Below are positions 35,541-46,469 of a stretch of 64,000 bases of DNA, one piece after another (position 1 is the stretch's first letter; every line of letters begins with the position of its first letter). The notes beneath the pieces were generated by a model, which saw only the letters and a list, made by a program, of their open reading frames with translations, was not told the origin of the DNA and did not search any database. A program made the translations under genes and the position numbers. Origin of the DNA: Rhodanobacter sp. (GTDB lineage: Bacteria; Pseudomonadota; Gammaproteobacteria; Xanthomonadales; Rhodanobacteraceae); contig JANJTA010000025.1 of NCBI GenBank assembly GCA_024711345.1, positions 20,306 to 84,305 on the forward strand, given 5' to 3'.

Positions 35541-36944
35541 TCATGGATGGGTCGCGTCGGCTGGCGCCGGCTCGACCCGCAACAGCAGCCCTTGCCGCGA
35601 CACCACCCGCACCCGCGTGCCGGCCGGCAGCGCGGTGCCGCTGCGCACGCGCCAGCGTTCGCCGCGCACCAGCATCCAGGCTTCGCCACCGGCGCCCACC
35701 GGTTCCAGCAGCTCGCCGATGTCCGCCAGCAGCGCCGCGTCGCCGGTGGCCTGATGCGCGCGGCGCGCACGGAACACCAGCCATACGATCAGCGCCAGCA
35801 GCGCGGCCGCGCCCACCGCCATGCCGGCAATCACGCCGAGGTTGACGCTGTAGCCGGGCACGCCGGTATGCATCAGCATCACCGAGCCCGTCACGAACGC
35901 CACCAGTCCGCCGACGCCGAACGCGCCCACGCTGGGGTTGGCCGCCTCCGCCACCAGCAGGCCCACGCCCAGCGCCATCAGCGCCAGCCCGGCGTAGTTC
36001 ACCGGCAGCAGCTGCAGCGCATACAGCCCCACCAGCAGGCTGATGCCGCCGGCGATGCCGGGCAGCATCGCGCCGGGGTGCATCGCTTCCAGCGCCAGCC
36101 CGAAGATGCCGGCCAGCAGCAGCAGGTAGGCGATGGTGGGGTTGGTGATGATGGCCAGGAAGCGCGTGCGCGCACCCGGCGCGTACTCGCGCACCGACGC
36201 GCCCTTCAGCTGCAGCGTGACCTCGCGGTCGCCCACCCGCACCTTGTGCCCGTCCGCCTTGGCCAGCAGCTCGGCCACGTCCGCCGCCACGAAGTCGATC
36301 ACCTGCTGCTGCGCGGCCTCGCTGGCAGTCAGCGTGGCCGCGCCGCGCACCGCCTGCTCGGCCCAGGTTGCATTGCGTCCGCGCAGCTGCGCCAGCGAGC
36401 GGATGTAGGCAATCGCGTCGTTCATGGCCTTTTGCGACTCGGCGTCGTCGGCGGGCGTCTCGTCCTGCGCCGCCGTGGCGGCCGACGCCGGCTGCCGGCC
36501 GGGCTTCGGCAACGGCATCGGCCTGCCGCCGCCCAGCGCCACCGGTGTCGCCGCACCCAGGTGCGTGGCCGGCGCCATCGCGGCGATCTGCCCGGCATAC
36601 AGGATATAGGTGCCGGCCGAGGCCGCGCGGGCGCCCTGCGGGGCGACGTACACCAGCACCGGTACCGGGCTGGCCAGCATGCCGGCGATGATCTGCCGCA
36701 TCGAATCGGCCAGCCCGCCGGGCGTGTCCAGGCGCAGCACGATGGCTGCCGCGCCATCGGCCACGGCGCGTTTCGAGGCATCGTCGAAGTATTCGGCGGC
36801 GGCCGGGCCGATCGGGCCATCCAAAGCGATCTGCGCGACCATCGACCGGGGGGCGGCGGGCTGGCCGGTCGATGCCGCCAGCGCCGCGAGTACCGGCAAC
36901 ATGCAGCACAACACGATCCATGCCACCCTCGACCCGCGCTTCAT
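35541..36944 (-). CDS. NfeD-family membrane serine protease, long form
   Basis: A 467-residue protein with a signal peptide and an N-terminal ClpP/crotonase-like protease domain. The catalytic Ser is in [11 protein letters not shown] (near 110) and the Lys is expected near 155-170 in a Gln/Ala-rich variable stretch. Four or five membrane helices follow (about 240-390), then a C-terminal OB-fold NfeD domain (residues 400-467). The partner is the downstream slipin gene. The role is probably membrane quality control. ATG 36944 starts the signal sequence. Confidence 0.9.
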   Translation of the reverse strand: MKRGSRVAWIVLCCMLPVLAALAASTGQPAAPRSMVAQIALDGPIGPAAAEYFDDASKRAVADGAAAIVLRLDTPGGLADSMRQIIAGMLASPVPVLVYVAPQGARAASAGTYILYAGQIAAMAPATHLGAATPVALGGGRPMPLPKPGRQPASAATAAQDETPADDAESQKAMNDAIAYIRSLAQLRGRNATWAEQAVRGAATLTASEAAQQQVIDFVAADVAELLAKADGHKVRVGDREVTLQLKGASVREYAPGARTRFLAIITNPTIAYLLLLAGIFGLALEAMHPGAMLPGIAGGISLLVGLYALQLLPVNYAGLALMALGVGLLVAEAANPSVGAFGVGGLVAFVTGSVMLMHTGVPGYSVNLGVIAGMAVGAAALLALIVWLVFRARRAHQATGDAALLADIGELLEPVGAGGEAWMLVRGERWRVRSGTALPAGTRVRVVSRQGLLLRVEPAPADATHP

Positions 36945-37050
36945 CGGACCTGCCTCCCGCCGATTCGTCATCGACGCAGCCATCCTAGCGCGGACCGCGC
37001 GCGCAAACTCGTCCATCGCAACCACCGGCAATCATTCCAGGGAAACCGTC

Positions 37051-37506
37051 ATGCCAAAAATCGATATAGCTACCGTCCCGGAACGCAAGGGCTCCGGCTA
37101 TCCGCCGCCGTTTGCGGCGTTCGCCGGCGAGCGCCGCAAGCAGGCGCTGGGCGACGCCGGCGGCCTGACCGACTTCGGCGTCAACCTCACCCACTTGCCA
37201 GCCGGCGCCTGGTCCAGCCAGCGCCACTGGCATTCGCACGAGGACGAATTCGTCTACGTGCTGTCGGGCGAACTGGTGCTGCTCAGCGACGCCGGCGAGC
37301 AAGTGCTGCGCACCGGCGATTGCGCGGCGTTTCCGCACAATGTGGCCGACGGCCACCACCTGATCAATCGCAGCGCGGAGATGGCCGTTTACCTGGAAAT
37401 CGGCTCGCGCTCGAGCGAGGACAGCTGCACCTATCCCGACGTCGACCTGCATCTGGAACCCGGCGCGAGGCACTTTTCGCACAAGGACGGTACGCCCTAC
37501 CCTTAA
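37051..37506 (+). CDS. Cupin domain protein
   Basis: A 151-residue single-domain cupin. Motif 1 is HWHSHEDEFVYVLSGELVL (metal-binding His, His, Glu) and motif 2 is DCAAFPHNVADGHHLINRS. It resembles cupins annotated as auxin-binding-like or sugar-epimerase-like proteins, with a conserved C-terminal DVDLHLEP tail. Substrate unknown. Its 3' end overlaps the 3' end of the convergent 2H phosphoesterase gene by four bases. Confidence 0.9.
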   Translation: MPKIDIATVPERKGSGYPPPFAAFAGERRKQALGDAGGLTDFGVNLTHLPAGAWSSQRHWHSHEDEFVYVLSGELVLLSDAGEQVLRTGDCAAFPHNVADGHHLINRSAEMAVYLEIGSRSSEDSCTYPDVDLHLEPGARHFSHKDGTPYP

Positions 37507-38129
37507 GGTCCGGCGCTGTCGCCCGCCAACGGCCATTGCGCCAGCAGCTGGTAATCCGCCTGGCCGACCACGCTGTGCAGCAACGCGACGCGATCGACGG
37601 GCCACACCAGCGGCGCGATGGGCGTGACACCCGGCACTGTGCCGTGGCTGTAGGCGAGCGTGACGTGCGGCGTGAAGCCTGCTTCCAGATGACGGCCCTG
37701 CCCGGCCAGCAGCAGCGCGTGGCGCAGCTCATGCCACAGCTGCTGCAGCGGCGCGGGCACGCTGGCGCTGCGCAGGATGCATGGCGGCTGCCGGCCGCGG
37801 AAGCCCGCGGCCTGGTCCAGTACCCACTCGAACGCTGGCGTGCGCAACGCTTGCGCCGCCGTCGTGGCCGCGGCGACTACATCCTGCCGCAGCGACGCGT
37901 GGTCGCCGAGAAAATGCAGCGTGGCGTGGTAGCGCGCCGGGTTCACCCAGCGCGCGCGCAAGCCGGGTTGGGCGGAACGCAGCGCGGCCGCGGCCTGCGC
38001 CAGCCGGGCGCGCGTGGCCGCGTCCGGCAGCAGGGCCAGGAACAGCCGATGCACCTCGGCCGCTTGCGCGTCGCTGCCGCCCAGCAGGTCGAGCTGGGCC
38101 GGGCCGGACGGCGGGAGTTGGCGGTTCAT
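37503..38129 (-). CDS. thpR: RNA 2',3'-cyclic phosphodiesterase (ThpR), 2H superfamily
   Basis: A 208-residue 2H phosphoesterase with the two His-containing motifs YHATLHFLG (near 68) and HVTLAYS (near 154), which form the active site that opens 2',3'-cyclic phosphates in RNA. The N-terminal HRLFLALLPDAATRARL is typical of ThpR/LigT. In vivo role is unclear in bacteria. A second, more diverged 2H protein lies at 50014-50703. It is convergent with the cupin gene. Confidence 0.9.
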   Translation of the reverse strand: MNRQLPPSGPAQLDLLGGSDAQAAEVHRLFLALLPDAATRARLAQAAAALRSAQPGLRARWVNPARYHATLHFLGDHASLRQDVVAAATTAAQALRTPAFEWVLDQAAGFRGRQPPCILRSASVPAPLQQLWHELRHALLLAGQGRHLEAGFTPHVTLAYSHGTVPGVTPIAPLVWPVDRVALLHSVVGQADYQLLAQWPLAGDSAGP

Positions 38130-38156
38130 CGTCAGCTGGCGGCCAGGGACGCGAAA

Positions 38157-38999
38157 CTAGCCCGCCGTGCCCGCCGGCGCGGGCAAAGCCTGCCCGACCA
38201 GCAGGCCGCGGATCGTGCGCAGCCTGGCCTTGATCCTCGCCTCGTTGGCCGTGCCAGCACGCAGCAGCAGCTTCTGCCCGGTCGACAGCGATTCCAGCGC
38301 GGGGTCGGCATAGACGTAGTACGCCTTCGAGCGCACCACGGCCGGCGGCTGGGCGGGTTCCGGCGCAGCCAGCATGTCGTCGATCGCCACGATCAGGCGA
38401 TCGTTGAAATAGCCCTTCGGATAGCCCAGCTGCCGGTACGCCTGCTGGAACAGCGGATAGGCGTGCACGTACCAGGCCACCAGGGCCTGCGGATCGACGG
38501 CGTCGACCACCCGCATGTACGGCGCGTAGCGCGCCGCGTTCGCGGCGCCGGGAACCGTGACGCCGCCGGCCTGTTCGACCGCGAACGATCCCCTGGGCGC
38601 ATGCGCCGGCAGCGTGAACGCCGCCAGCCCGTCGTGGCGCGGCAACGCATCGACGGTGGCGACGATGCGCGCGACCAGTTGCTGGCTCACCAGCAGCGAG
38701 GACAGCTCGCTGTCCCCGCCCAGCGCGACGAGCGCCGCGGCCACGCTGGCGTCGCTGTCGCCCAGCGCGGGCAATGGCACGGTCGATGCCGTGGCCGGGC
38801 CGGCCTCGACCCGTTCGATCGGATGCTGGATCGACGCCGCGGCGGGAGGCGCGGCGGTCGATGCCGTCGCCGCCGGCGCGGCGGGTGTCGGTATACCAGG
38901 CTGCATCGCCTTGCGCGCGAGGTACACGCCGCCGGCCACGATGGCCACGACCACCACCCCTGCCGCGATCCAGCTGCCTGTCGATGACTGTCTGCGCAC
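38157..38999 (-). CDS. DUF3014 family membrane-anchored protein
   Basis: A roughly 280-residue protein with one N-terminal membrane helix (IAAGVVVVAIVAGGVYLA), an Ala/Pro-rich linker and a conserved C-terminal DUF3014 domain (from about residue 85, with ALGDSDASVAAALVAL, and LGYPKGYFNDRLIVAIDDML). Function unknown; probably periplasmic. GTG 38999 has GGGAG five bases upstream; GTG 39005 is also possible, and the open frame continues further without helix or similarity. It lies 27 bases upstream of thpR on the same strand. Confidence 0.8.
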   Translation of the reverse strand: MRRQSSTGSWIAAGVVVVAIVAGGVYLARKAMQPGIPTPAAPAATASTAAPPAAASIQHPIERVEAGPATASTVPLPALGDSDASVAAALVALGGDSELSSLLVSQQLVARIVATVDALPRHDGLAAFTLPAHAPRGSFAVEQAGGVTVPGAANAARYAPYMRVVDAVDPQALVAWYVHAYPLFQQAYRQLGYPKGYFNDRLIVAIDDMLAAPEPAQPPAVVRSKAYYVYADPALESLSTGQKLLLRAGTANEARIKARLRTIRGLLVGQALPAPAGTAG

Positions 39000-39271
39000 G
39001 TTCACTCCCGGTCTGTCGAATGCGTATCGGCTATGGACTCGCTCGTCCGCGATTTGTTCATTGCGGGCGAGCCCGCTGCGCGAGCGTACCCGTTTCCTCG
39101 CCGCTCCACCGCGAAAGCGTCGCGCCTTTCCGGCCATAACAACCGGGTCACGCGCCCGCAACGTCACGGGGACTAAAGAGCCAGACGTGCAAGTCCGCCT
39201 TGCCGCGTAGGCCCGCGGAATCGATCGGCCCGCCCATGCGGCAGCCCATGCCGGAAGCGGAGGCCGCCCCG

Positions 39272-39769
39272 ATGAAAACCCGCTGCGTATTCAGTACCAA
39301 CGACCTGCCGGCCGCGCGCGCCGCGATGGCGGCCGCACGCGAGGCCGGCGTCGACGACCGCGACATCTCGCTGGTCGCCCGCGAGGACATCGAACTTGCG
39401 AAGATTCCCGACCACCTGATGCAGGGGCGCAACGACTTCTACCCCGCCGCCGTGCGTGGCGGCCTCTGCGGCGGCGGCACCGGCCTGCTGCTGGGGCTGG
39501 CCGCGGCCGCCGTGCCGCCGCTGGGCGTGACGCTGGGCGCCGCCGCGGCGATGACCGTCGCCGGCGCCGCCTTCGGCACCTGCATCGGCGAGATCGTCGG
39601 CTTCGAGGTGCCCGATACGGTGAGCCGCAAGTTCAGCGACGAGATCGCCGCCGGACGCATCCTGGTGGTGATCGACGCCCGCCGCGAGCAGCTCGATGCC
39701 GTCGAACCGGCGGTGCAGCGCACCGGCGCCCGCGAGCTGCCGTTCCATGCGCACACCGTGCTGACCTGA
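39272..39769 (+). CDS. Hypothetical protein with glycine-rich membrane segment
   Basis: A 165-residue protein starting MKTRCVFSTNDLPAARAAM, with GGAGG eight bases before the ATG. The first 65 residues look like a soluble alpha/beta segment. Residues 70-110 are hydrophobic and Gly/Ala-rich (GGTGLLLGLAAAAVPPLG, then VAGAAFGTCIGEIVGF), consistent with one or two membrane passes or a glycine zipper. The end is soluble again. The layout resembles small stress-related membrane proteins that regulate ion balance, but I do not recognise the family. Confidence 0.7.
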   Translation: MKTRCVFSTNDLPAARAAMAAAREAGVDDRDISLVAREDIELAKIPDHLMQGRNDFYPAAVRGGLCGGGTGLLLGLAAAAVPPLGVTLGAAAAMTVAGAAFGTCIGEIVGFEVPDTVSRKFSDEIAAGRILVVIDARREQLDAVEPAVQRTGARELPFHAHTVLT

Positions 39770-39781
39770 GCGGGCCTCTGA

Positions 39782-40539
39782 TCAGGCCTTCAGCCGGTAG
39801 CCGCTGCGGAAGATCCACCACACTGCCGCGAGGCAGAGCGCGAGGAACACCACGGTCATGCCCACGCTGATGCCCATGCCGACGTCGGCCTTGCCGTAAA
39901 AGCTCCAGCGGAAGCCGCTGATCAGGTACACCACCGGATTGAACAGGGTGACCTTCTGCCACAGCGGCGGCAGCATGTGGATCGAGTAGAAGCTGCCGCC
40001 GAGGAAGGTCAGCGGCGTCACCACCAGCAGCGGCACCAGCTGCAGCTTCTCGAAGTTGTCCGCCCAGATGCCGATGATGAAGCCGAACAGGCTGAAAGTG
40101 ACCGCGGTGAGCAGCAGGAACGCCAGCATCCACAGCGGATGCTCGATGTCGAACGGCACGAACAGCCGCGCGGTGGCCAGGATGATCAGGCCCAGGATGA
40201 CCGACTTGCTCGCCGCCGCGCCGACGTAGCCGGCCACGATCTCGAACGGCGACACCGGCGCCGACAGGATCTCGTAGATGGTGCCCACGAACTTCGGGAA
40301 GTAGATGCCGAACGAGGCGTTGGAGATGCTCTGCGTGAGCAGCGACAGCATGATCAGCCCCGGCACGATGAAGGCACCGTAGCTGACCCCGTCGATGCCG
40401 TTCATGTGCGAGCCGATCGCCGCACCGAACACCACGAAGTACAGCGAGGTGGAGATCACCGGCGAGACGATGCTCTGCAGCAACGTGCGCCCGGTGCGCG
40501 CCATCTCGAAGCGGTAGATCGCGCGGATCGCGTAGAGGT

Positions 40540-40543
<4 letters not shown>
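39782..40543 (-). CDS. ABC-2 type transporter permease
   Basis: A 253-residue inner-membrane protein with six predicted helices in the ABC-2 (drug/polysaccharide exporter) family. The family signature occurs as [28 protein letters not shown] and [15 protein letters not shown]...[13 protein letters not shown]. Together with the ATPase gene whose stop it overlaps (ATGA at 40540-40543) it forms a two-component exporter like those of the NodJ/YadH type. The substrate is unknown. Confidence 0.92.
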
Positions 40544-41466
<923 letters not shown>

Positions 41467-41584
41467 GCGATCTCCTGGGCCTGGGGACGGGCGGCGGGAA
41501 TGGGCGATGGTATGCCCTTGGCCCCATCACGGCCAGCGCGCAGGCAAATCGAACCCTCAGCATGGAAAGCGCTGCCCCGCGCCT

Positions 41585-41687
41585 GTGGGAGCCCGCTGGC
41601 GGGCGATGCTTTTCTGCCGGGAACAGGGAATGGAGAATTAGGGAATCGCAGAGAGCTCAAAAGCATCGCCCGCCAGCAGGCTCCTAC
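41585..41687. repeat. REP-type inverted pair, family 2 (copy 1)
   Basis: Two 29-base arms are inverted around about 45 bases: 41585-41613 (GTGGGAGCCCGCTGGCGGGC then GATGCTTTT) and 41659-41687 (AAAAGCATCGCCCGCCAGCA then GGCTCCTAC). The spacer contains GGGAATGGAGAATTAGGGAA. The same arms recur at 61374-61448. It lies between divergent genes, so it could affect either promoter. Confidence 0.75.
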
Positions 41688-41756
41688 AGAGGCGACGGCA
41701 ATTCGGGACTCCTTCGGGCGGTACCATTCGAGTCAAGCCCGCTCCCCGGAGCACGC

Positions 41757-43397
41757 ATGAACTCGATCGAAGTAGCCCTGGCCATGCTGCTGGCGGTGGT
41801 CGGCAGCGGCTACCTGGTCCGCCTGCTGCCGTTCTCGCTGCCGCTGCCGCTGGTGCAGATCGGGCTGGGCGCGGTGATCGCCGGCGTGTTCGGGCACGGC
41901 GTGGCGCTGGACCCGGAGGTGTTCTTCCTGCTGTTCCTGCCGCCGTTGCTGTTCCTGGACGGCTGGCGCATTCCCAAGGACGGCCTGCTGCGCGACCGCG
42001 GCACGATCGTGGCGCTGGCGCTGGGCCTGGTGGTGGCCACCGTGGTCGGCGCCGGTTTCCTGATCCACTGGATGATTCCGGCAATGCCGCTGGCGGTGGC
42101 GTTCGCGCTGGCCGCAATCGTGTCGCCGACCGACCCGGTGGCGGTGTCGTCGATCGCCGCACGGGTGCCGATCCCGAAGCGGCTGATGCACATCCTCGAG
42201 GGCGAGTCGCTGCTCAACGACGCCACCGGCCTGGTCTGCTTCCGCTTCGCGGTGGCGGCGGTGGCGACCGGCAGCTTCTCGCTGCTGTCCGCGTCGCTGA
42301 CCTTCCTGTGGCTGGCGCTGGCCGGGCTCGGCGTGGGCGTGGGCTTCACCCTTGCGGTGAGCTTCGCGCAGCGCTGGCTGTCGCGGCATTTCGGCCAGGA
42401 GGCGGGTTCGCCGATCCTGATCAGCCTGCTGCTCCCGTTCGGCGCCTACCTGCTGGCCGAACAGCTGCATGCCTCCGGCATCCTGGCGGCAGTGGCGGCC
42501 GGCATCACCATGAGCTACGTCGAGCTCAGCGGTCGCCTGCTGGCGACCACGCGGGTGCAGCGCACGGCGGTATGGAACACCGTGCAGTTCGCCCTGAACG
42601 GCATCATGTTCGTGCTCCTGGGCGAACAGCTGCCCGCCAGCCTGCGCGAGGCGATGGCGTCGGTGGCGCAGAGCGGCCATCGCAATCCATGGTGGCTGCT
42701 GGTGTACGCGCTGGCGATCAACGCCGGGCTGGCGCTGCTGCGTCTGGCCTGGGTGTGGGTCTCGCTGCGCCTGGACCTGCTCAAGCTGCAGCACCAGGGT
42801 GCTCCGCTGCGCCGGCTGCACTGGCGCCTGCTGCTGGCCGTCTCGCTGGCCGGCACGCGCGGCGCAATCACCCTGGCCGGCGTGATGACGCTGCCGCTGC
42901 TGCTGCCCGACGGCACGCCCTTCCCCGCGCGCGAGCTGGCGATCTTCCTCGCCACCGCGGTGATCCTGCTTTCGCTGCTGGCCGCCAGCATCGGCCTGCC
43001 GCCATTGCTGAAGGGCCTGGAGTTGCCGCCGGAACCGGCGCGGCAGCGGGAAGAAAACCTGGCGCGCCTGGTCGCCGCCAACGCGGCGATCGCCGCCGTC
43101 GAGAAAGCCCAGCGCGAACTGCTGGGCAGGGCGCCGGCCGGCGACGTCGATACCTATACCAGCGCCGCCACGCGGGTGATCGCGCTGTACCAGCACTGGC
43201 TGGACGAGGACGCTTCCAGCGAGGAGGAGGCGCGGCAGCTGCGCAAGGCCGACGCGGCCGAGCGCGAGCTGCGCCTGGCCGCGCTGCAGGGCCAGCGCGA
43301 GGCCATCTTCGAACTGGCCCGCCACCGCCGCATCTCCGACGAGGTCTCGCGCCGGCTGGTGCGCGAGATCGACCTGCAGGAAGCGCGCTACCGCTAG
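41757..43397 (+). CDS. CPA1-type Na+/H+ antiporter
   Basis: A 546-residue antiporter with about 12 membrane helices (residues 1-415) and a soluble helical C-terminal tail (420-546) that may regulate it. Family landmarks are [11 protein letters not shown], the ion-binding region [29 protein letters not shown] (with the Asp essential in CPA1 proteins) and [13 protein letters not shown]. It should exchange cytoplasmic Na+ or K+ for external protons for pH and salt balance. ATG 41757 has a weak CCGGAGCA site upstream. Confidence 0.93.
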   Translation: MNSIEVALAMLLAVVGSGYLVRLLPFSLPLPLVQIGLGAVIAGVFGHGVALDPEVFFLLFLPPLLFLDGWRIPKDGLLRDRGTIVALALGLVVATVVGAGFLIHWMIPAMPLAVAFALAAIVSPTDPVAVSSIAARVPIPKRLMHILEGESLLNDATGLVCFRFAVAAVATGSFSLLSASLTFLWLALAGLGVGVGFTLAVSFAQRWLSRHFGQEAGSPILISLLLPFGAYLLAEQLHASGILAAVAAGITMSYVELSGRLLATTRVQRTAVWNTVQFALNGIMFVLLGEQLPASLREAMASVAQSGHRNPWWLLVYALAINAGLALLRLAWVWVSLRLDLLKLQHQGAPLRRLHWRLLLAVSLAGTRGAITLAGVMTLPLLLPDGTPFPARELAIFLATAVILLSLLAASIGLPPLLKGLELPPEPARQREENLARLVAANAAIAAVEKAQRELLGRAPAGDVDTYTSAATRVIALYQHWLDEDASSEEEARQLRKADAAERELRLAALQGQREAIFELARHRRISDEVSRRLVREIDLQEARYR

Positions 43398-43463
43398 ACC
43401 GCCTGCGGCGGTTCGACCATGCTTGGCGCTGCCCGCACCCTGCACGCTGCACGGAACCAGGCC

Positions 43464-44003
43464 ATGCACCTGTCTTGCCGATTGCTGATGGTGGCGACCC
43501 TGGCCTGCACCGGGCCGGTGGCCGCCGCCAACCTGCCGAACCGGCCGGTGCCGTCGCTGGACCTGCACCGCTACGCCGGCCAGTGGCACGAGATCGCGCG
43601 CCTGCCGATGTACTTCGAGCGCAGGTGCCTGGATGGCGTGGTCGCCACCTACACGCCGAACCCCGACGGCACCGTACAGATTCACAATACCTGCCGCACC
43701 AGCAAGGGCCCGATGTCGGTGGAAGGCGTGGCGCGGATGAAGGACGACCAGCCCGCAGCACTGGAAGTGCGTTTCGCGCCGGCCTGGCTGACCTGGTTGC
43801 CGATGGCCTGGGCCGACTACTGGGTGATCGAGGTGGACGCCGACTACCAGTGGGCGGTGATCGGCAGCCCCGGGTGCAAGCACCTGTGGATACTCTCGCG
43901 TCGCCCCACGATGAACCGCGCATTGTTCGACCAGCTCAAGGAACACTCGCGCCAGCGCGGCTACGCGGTCGACCGGCTGCTCATCACCGCCCCGCTGGAT
44001 TGA
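43464..44003 (+). CDS. Bacterial lipocalin (Blc-like), exported
   Basis: A 179-residue lipocalin with a signal peptide cleaved near ANLPNRP; there is no lipobox Cys at the cleavage site, so it is probably free in the periplasm. The lipocalin GxW motif is in RYAGQWHEIARLPMYFER. Other conserved blocks are VTYTPN-like VATYTPNPDGTV, YWVIEVDADYQWAVIGSP and WILSRRPTM. E. coli Blc binds lysophospholipids. ATG 43464 starts the hydrophobic signal; the frame is open to 43419. Confidence 0.9.
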   Translation: MHLSCRLLMVATLACTGPVAAANLPNRPVPSLDLHRYAGQWHEIARLPMYFERRCLDGVVATYTPNPDGTVQIHNTCRTSKGPMSVEGVARMKDDQPAALEVRFAPAWLTWLPMAWADYWVIEVDADYQWAVIGSPGCKHLWILSRRPTMNRALFDQLKEHSRQRGYAVDRLLITAPLD

Positions 44004-44160
44004 GCGCCGGGCGCGTCGCGACATCGACGACCCGCCACAGGCGGCCAGCTGCTCGCCCGGCAGGACGCAGCTGGCCGCGTAAACACTCTCCGCACGGATT
44101 CAGGATAGGCTTCGACCAGGCATTGCCGCTACGCCAGGCGCCACGCTCGAACAGGTACGC

Positions 44161-45543
44161 ATGAACCAACCGCCTTCCGTGCCGGAACCGGGCGCCGGCC
44201 TCACCTTCAGCACCGTCGTTGACCTTCTGCTCGACGCGGTCTGCGTGGTGGACGTCCACGGCCGCTACGTGTTCGTCAGTGCCGCCTTCGAGCGCATCTT
44301 CGGCTACGCGCCAGCCGAGGTCATCGGCCGGCCGATGATCGGGCTGGTCCACCCTGACGACCGCGCGCGCACCCTGCAGGCGGCGAACGAGATCATGGCC
44401 GGCCAGCCCAAGCCGCATTTCCAGAACCGCTACGTGCGCAAGGACGGCCGGGTCATCCACGTCATGTGGTCGGCGCGCTGGTCGGAGGCGGACGGGGTGC
44501 GGATCGCGGTGGCACGCGACGTCACCGAACTCAAGCGCGCCGAGCTGATGCAGGCGGCCCTGCACGCCATTTCCGAGGCGGCGCACTCGGCGGAGGATCT
44601 GCTGGCACTGTTCCGGCACATCCACCGCATCGTCGGCGAGCTGCTGCCGGCCAGAAATTTCTTCGTGGCCCTGTACGACGCGGACAAGGACGAGCTGAGC
44701 TTCCCTTACTTCGTCGACGAGCACGACTCGCCACCACCGACGCAAAGCCTGGCTTCCGGCACGCTCAGCAGCGAAGTGATCCGCAGCGGACAGGCGCTGC
44801 TGCTGACGCCGGACACCCGGCTGGAACTGCCCGATCGGGTGCGCCCGATCGTCGGCCGCGATTCGCTGGAGTGGCTGGGCGTACCGCTGGGCGGGCAACA
44901 GGGCGTGATCGGCGCGCTGGTGGTGCAGAGCTACTCCGGCGAAGTGCGCTACAACGAGCAGGACAAGGCGCTGCTGCAGTTCGTCTCCACCCAGATCGCC
45001 GCTGCGATCGAGCGCAAGAAGAGCGCGACGCGGCTGCAGTACCTGGCCCAGCACGACCAGCTCACCAGCCTGCCGAACCGCGGCCTGTTCCACGACCGGC
45101 TGCGCACCGCGCTGGCCGCAGCCCGCCGCGGACAGCGGCAGCTGGCCGTGCTGTATCTCGACCTGGACCGGTTCAAGCAGGTCAACGACCACCATGGCCA
45201 CGACGTCGGCGACCTGCTGCTGCGCGAGGTGGCGGAACGCATCCGCCAGTGCGTGCGCGAATCGGACACGGTCGGCCGCATCGGCGGCGACGAGTTCGTG
45301 GTGCTGCTCGACGACACCAGCCAGGCCGATCATGCGGCCGTGGTCGCCGCCAAGATCGGCGCCGCCCTGCGACAGCCGTTCGAGCTGGCCGGCACGCGAC
45401 TGCAGGTGTCGGCGAGCATCGGCATCGCGCACTATCCGACCCACGGCGAGGACGCCAGGCAACTGCTGCGGCGCGCCGACGATGCGATGTACGACGCCAA
45501 GCGGCAAGGCGGCGACCAGGCGCGGCTGAGTGGCACGCCGTAG
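44161..45543 (+). CDS. PAS-GAF-GGDEF diguanylate cyclase
   Basis: A 460-residue cytoplasmic signalling protein. A PAS domain (about 15-125; GRYVFVSAAFERIFGYAPAEVIG) is followed by a GAF domain (about 130-285) and a GGDEF domain (about 290-460). The active site is GGDEF in GRIGGDEFVVLL and an I-site RESD precedes it, so c-di-GMP synthesis with product inhibition is expected. No membrane helix. The PAS/GAF ligand is unknown. Unlike the two GGDEF proteins at 28-33 kb, it has no TPR region and belongs to a different type. Confidence 0.93.
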   Translation: MNQPPSVPEPGAGLTFSTVVDLLLDAVCVVDVHGRYVFVSAAFERIFGYAPAEVIGRPMIGLVHPDDRARTLQAANEIMAGQPKPHFQNRYVRKDGRVIHVMWSARWSEADGVRIAVARDVTELKRAELMQAALHAISEAAHSAEDLLALFRHIHRIVGELLPARNFFVALYDADKDELSFPYFVDEHDSPPPTQSLASGTLSSEVIRSGQALLLTPDTRLELPDRVRPIVGRDSLEWLGVPLGGQQGVIGALVVQSYSGEVRYNEQDKALLQFVSTQIAAAIERKKSATRLQYLAQHDQLTSLPNRGLFHDRLRTALAAARRGQRQLAVLYLDLDRFKQVNDHHGHDVGDLLLREVAERIRQCVRESDTVGRIGGDEFVVLLDDTSQADHAAVVAAKIGAALRQPFELAGTRLQVSASIGIAHYPTHGEDARQLLRRADDAMYDAKRQGGDQARLSGTP

Positions 45544-45701
45544 CGCTCCGCAGCGACGCCGCCGCGGCCCGCGCAGCGCTCGCCGGTAGCCGCCGGTTCC
45601 GCCCTGCTGCTAGGCTCACGCGCGCACCGCGGCCGCGGCGGCGTCGCCCGCCCGCGCCGTTTCCCGCCACCGAACCGAAGGTCGAGCTGCCATGACGCGC
45701 C

Positions 45702-46469
45702 ATGTCCACGGCTGAGGCCGCCGGCGGCATCGCCTTTGCGCTGGTGCAGGCAGGCAAGCGCTACGGCAGGCTGCAGGCGCTCGGACAGGTCAGCCTCGCG
45801 TTCGCCGCCGGCACCACCACCGCGCTGATCGGCAGCAGCGGCTCGGGCAAGTCCACCGCGCTGCGCCTGCTGCTGGGGCTGGAGTGGCCGGACCACGGCC
45901 ACGTCGAGATCGACGGCCGGCCCCTGCAGCGCGCCGACGTGCTGCCGCTACGCCGGCGGGTCGGCTACGTGATCCAGGACGGCGGCCTGTTCCCGCACCT
46001 CACCGCGCTGGGCAACCTGGCCCTGCTGCCGCGTTACCTCGGCTGGAGCCGCGAACGGATCCGCCAGCGCGCGGAACAGCTCGCCGCATTGACCCACCTG
46101 CCGGCTGGCGTGCTGGAACGCTACCCGGCCGAACTGTCCGGCGGCCAGCGCCAGCGCGTGGCGCTGATGCGCGCGCTGATGGCCGATCCCGACGCGCTGC
46201 TCCTGGACGAGCCGCTGGGTGCGCTCGACCCGGTGGTGCGCCACGAGCTGCAGGACGAGCTGAAGCAGATCTTCGACCAGCTCGGCAAGACGGTGATCGT
46301 GGTCACCCACGATCTCGCCGAAGCGGCGTGGTTCGCCGAACGGCTGGTGCTGCTGCGCCAAGGCGCCGTGCTGCAGGACGGCACGCTGCAGGACCTGCGC
46401 GAGCGCCCCGCCGACGCCTTCGTCAGCCGCTTCGTCGCGGCGCAGCGACGCTTGCCGGAGGCCCCGTGA
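45702..46469 (+). CDS. Osmoprotectant-type ABC importer ATP-binding protein
   Basis: A 255-residue ATPase: Walker A GSSGSGKSTALR, signature LSGGQRQRVALMRAL, Walker B LLLDEPLGALD and the switch region VIVVTHDLAEAAWFAE. It is closest in plan to the quaternary-amine (OpuC/OsmV/EgtV) group but lacks the C-terminal CBS pair, ending soon after the ATPase domain. Its stop overlaps the ATG of the fused binding-protein/permease gene, so both are one operon and one transporter. Confidence 0.9.
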   Translation: MSTAEAAGGIAFALVQAGKRYGRLQALGQVSLAFAAGTTTALIGSSGSGKSTALRLLLGLEWPDHGHVEIDGRPLQRADVLPLRRRVGYVIQDGGLFPHLTALGNLALLPRYLGWSRERIRQRAEQLAALTHLPAGVLERYPAELSGGQRQRVALMRALMADPDALLLDEPLGALDPVVRHELQDELKQIFDQLGKTVIVVTHDLAEAAWFAERLVLLRQGAVLQDGTLQDLRERPADAFVSRFVAAQRRLPEAP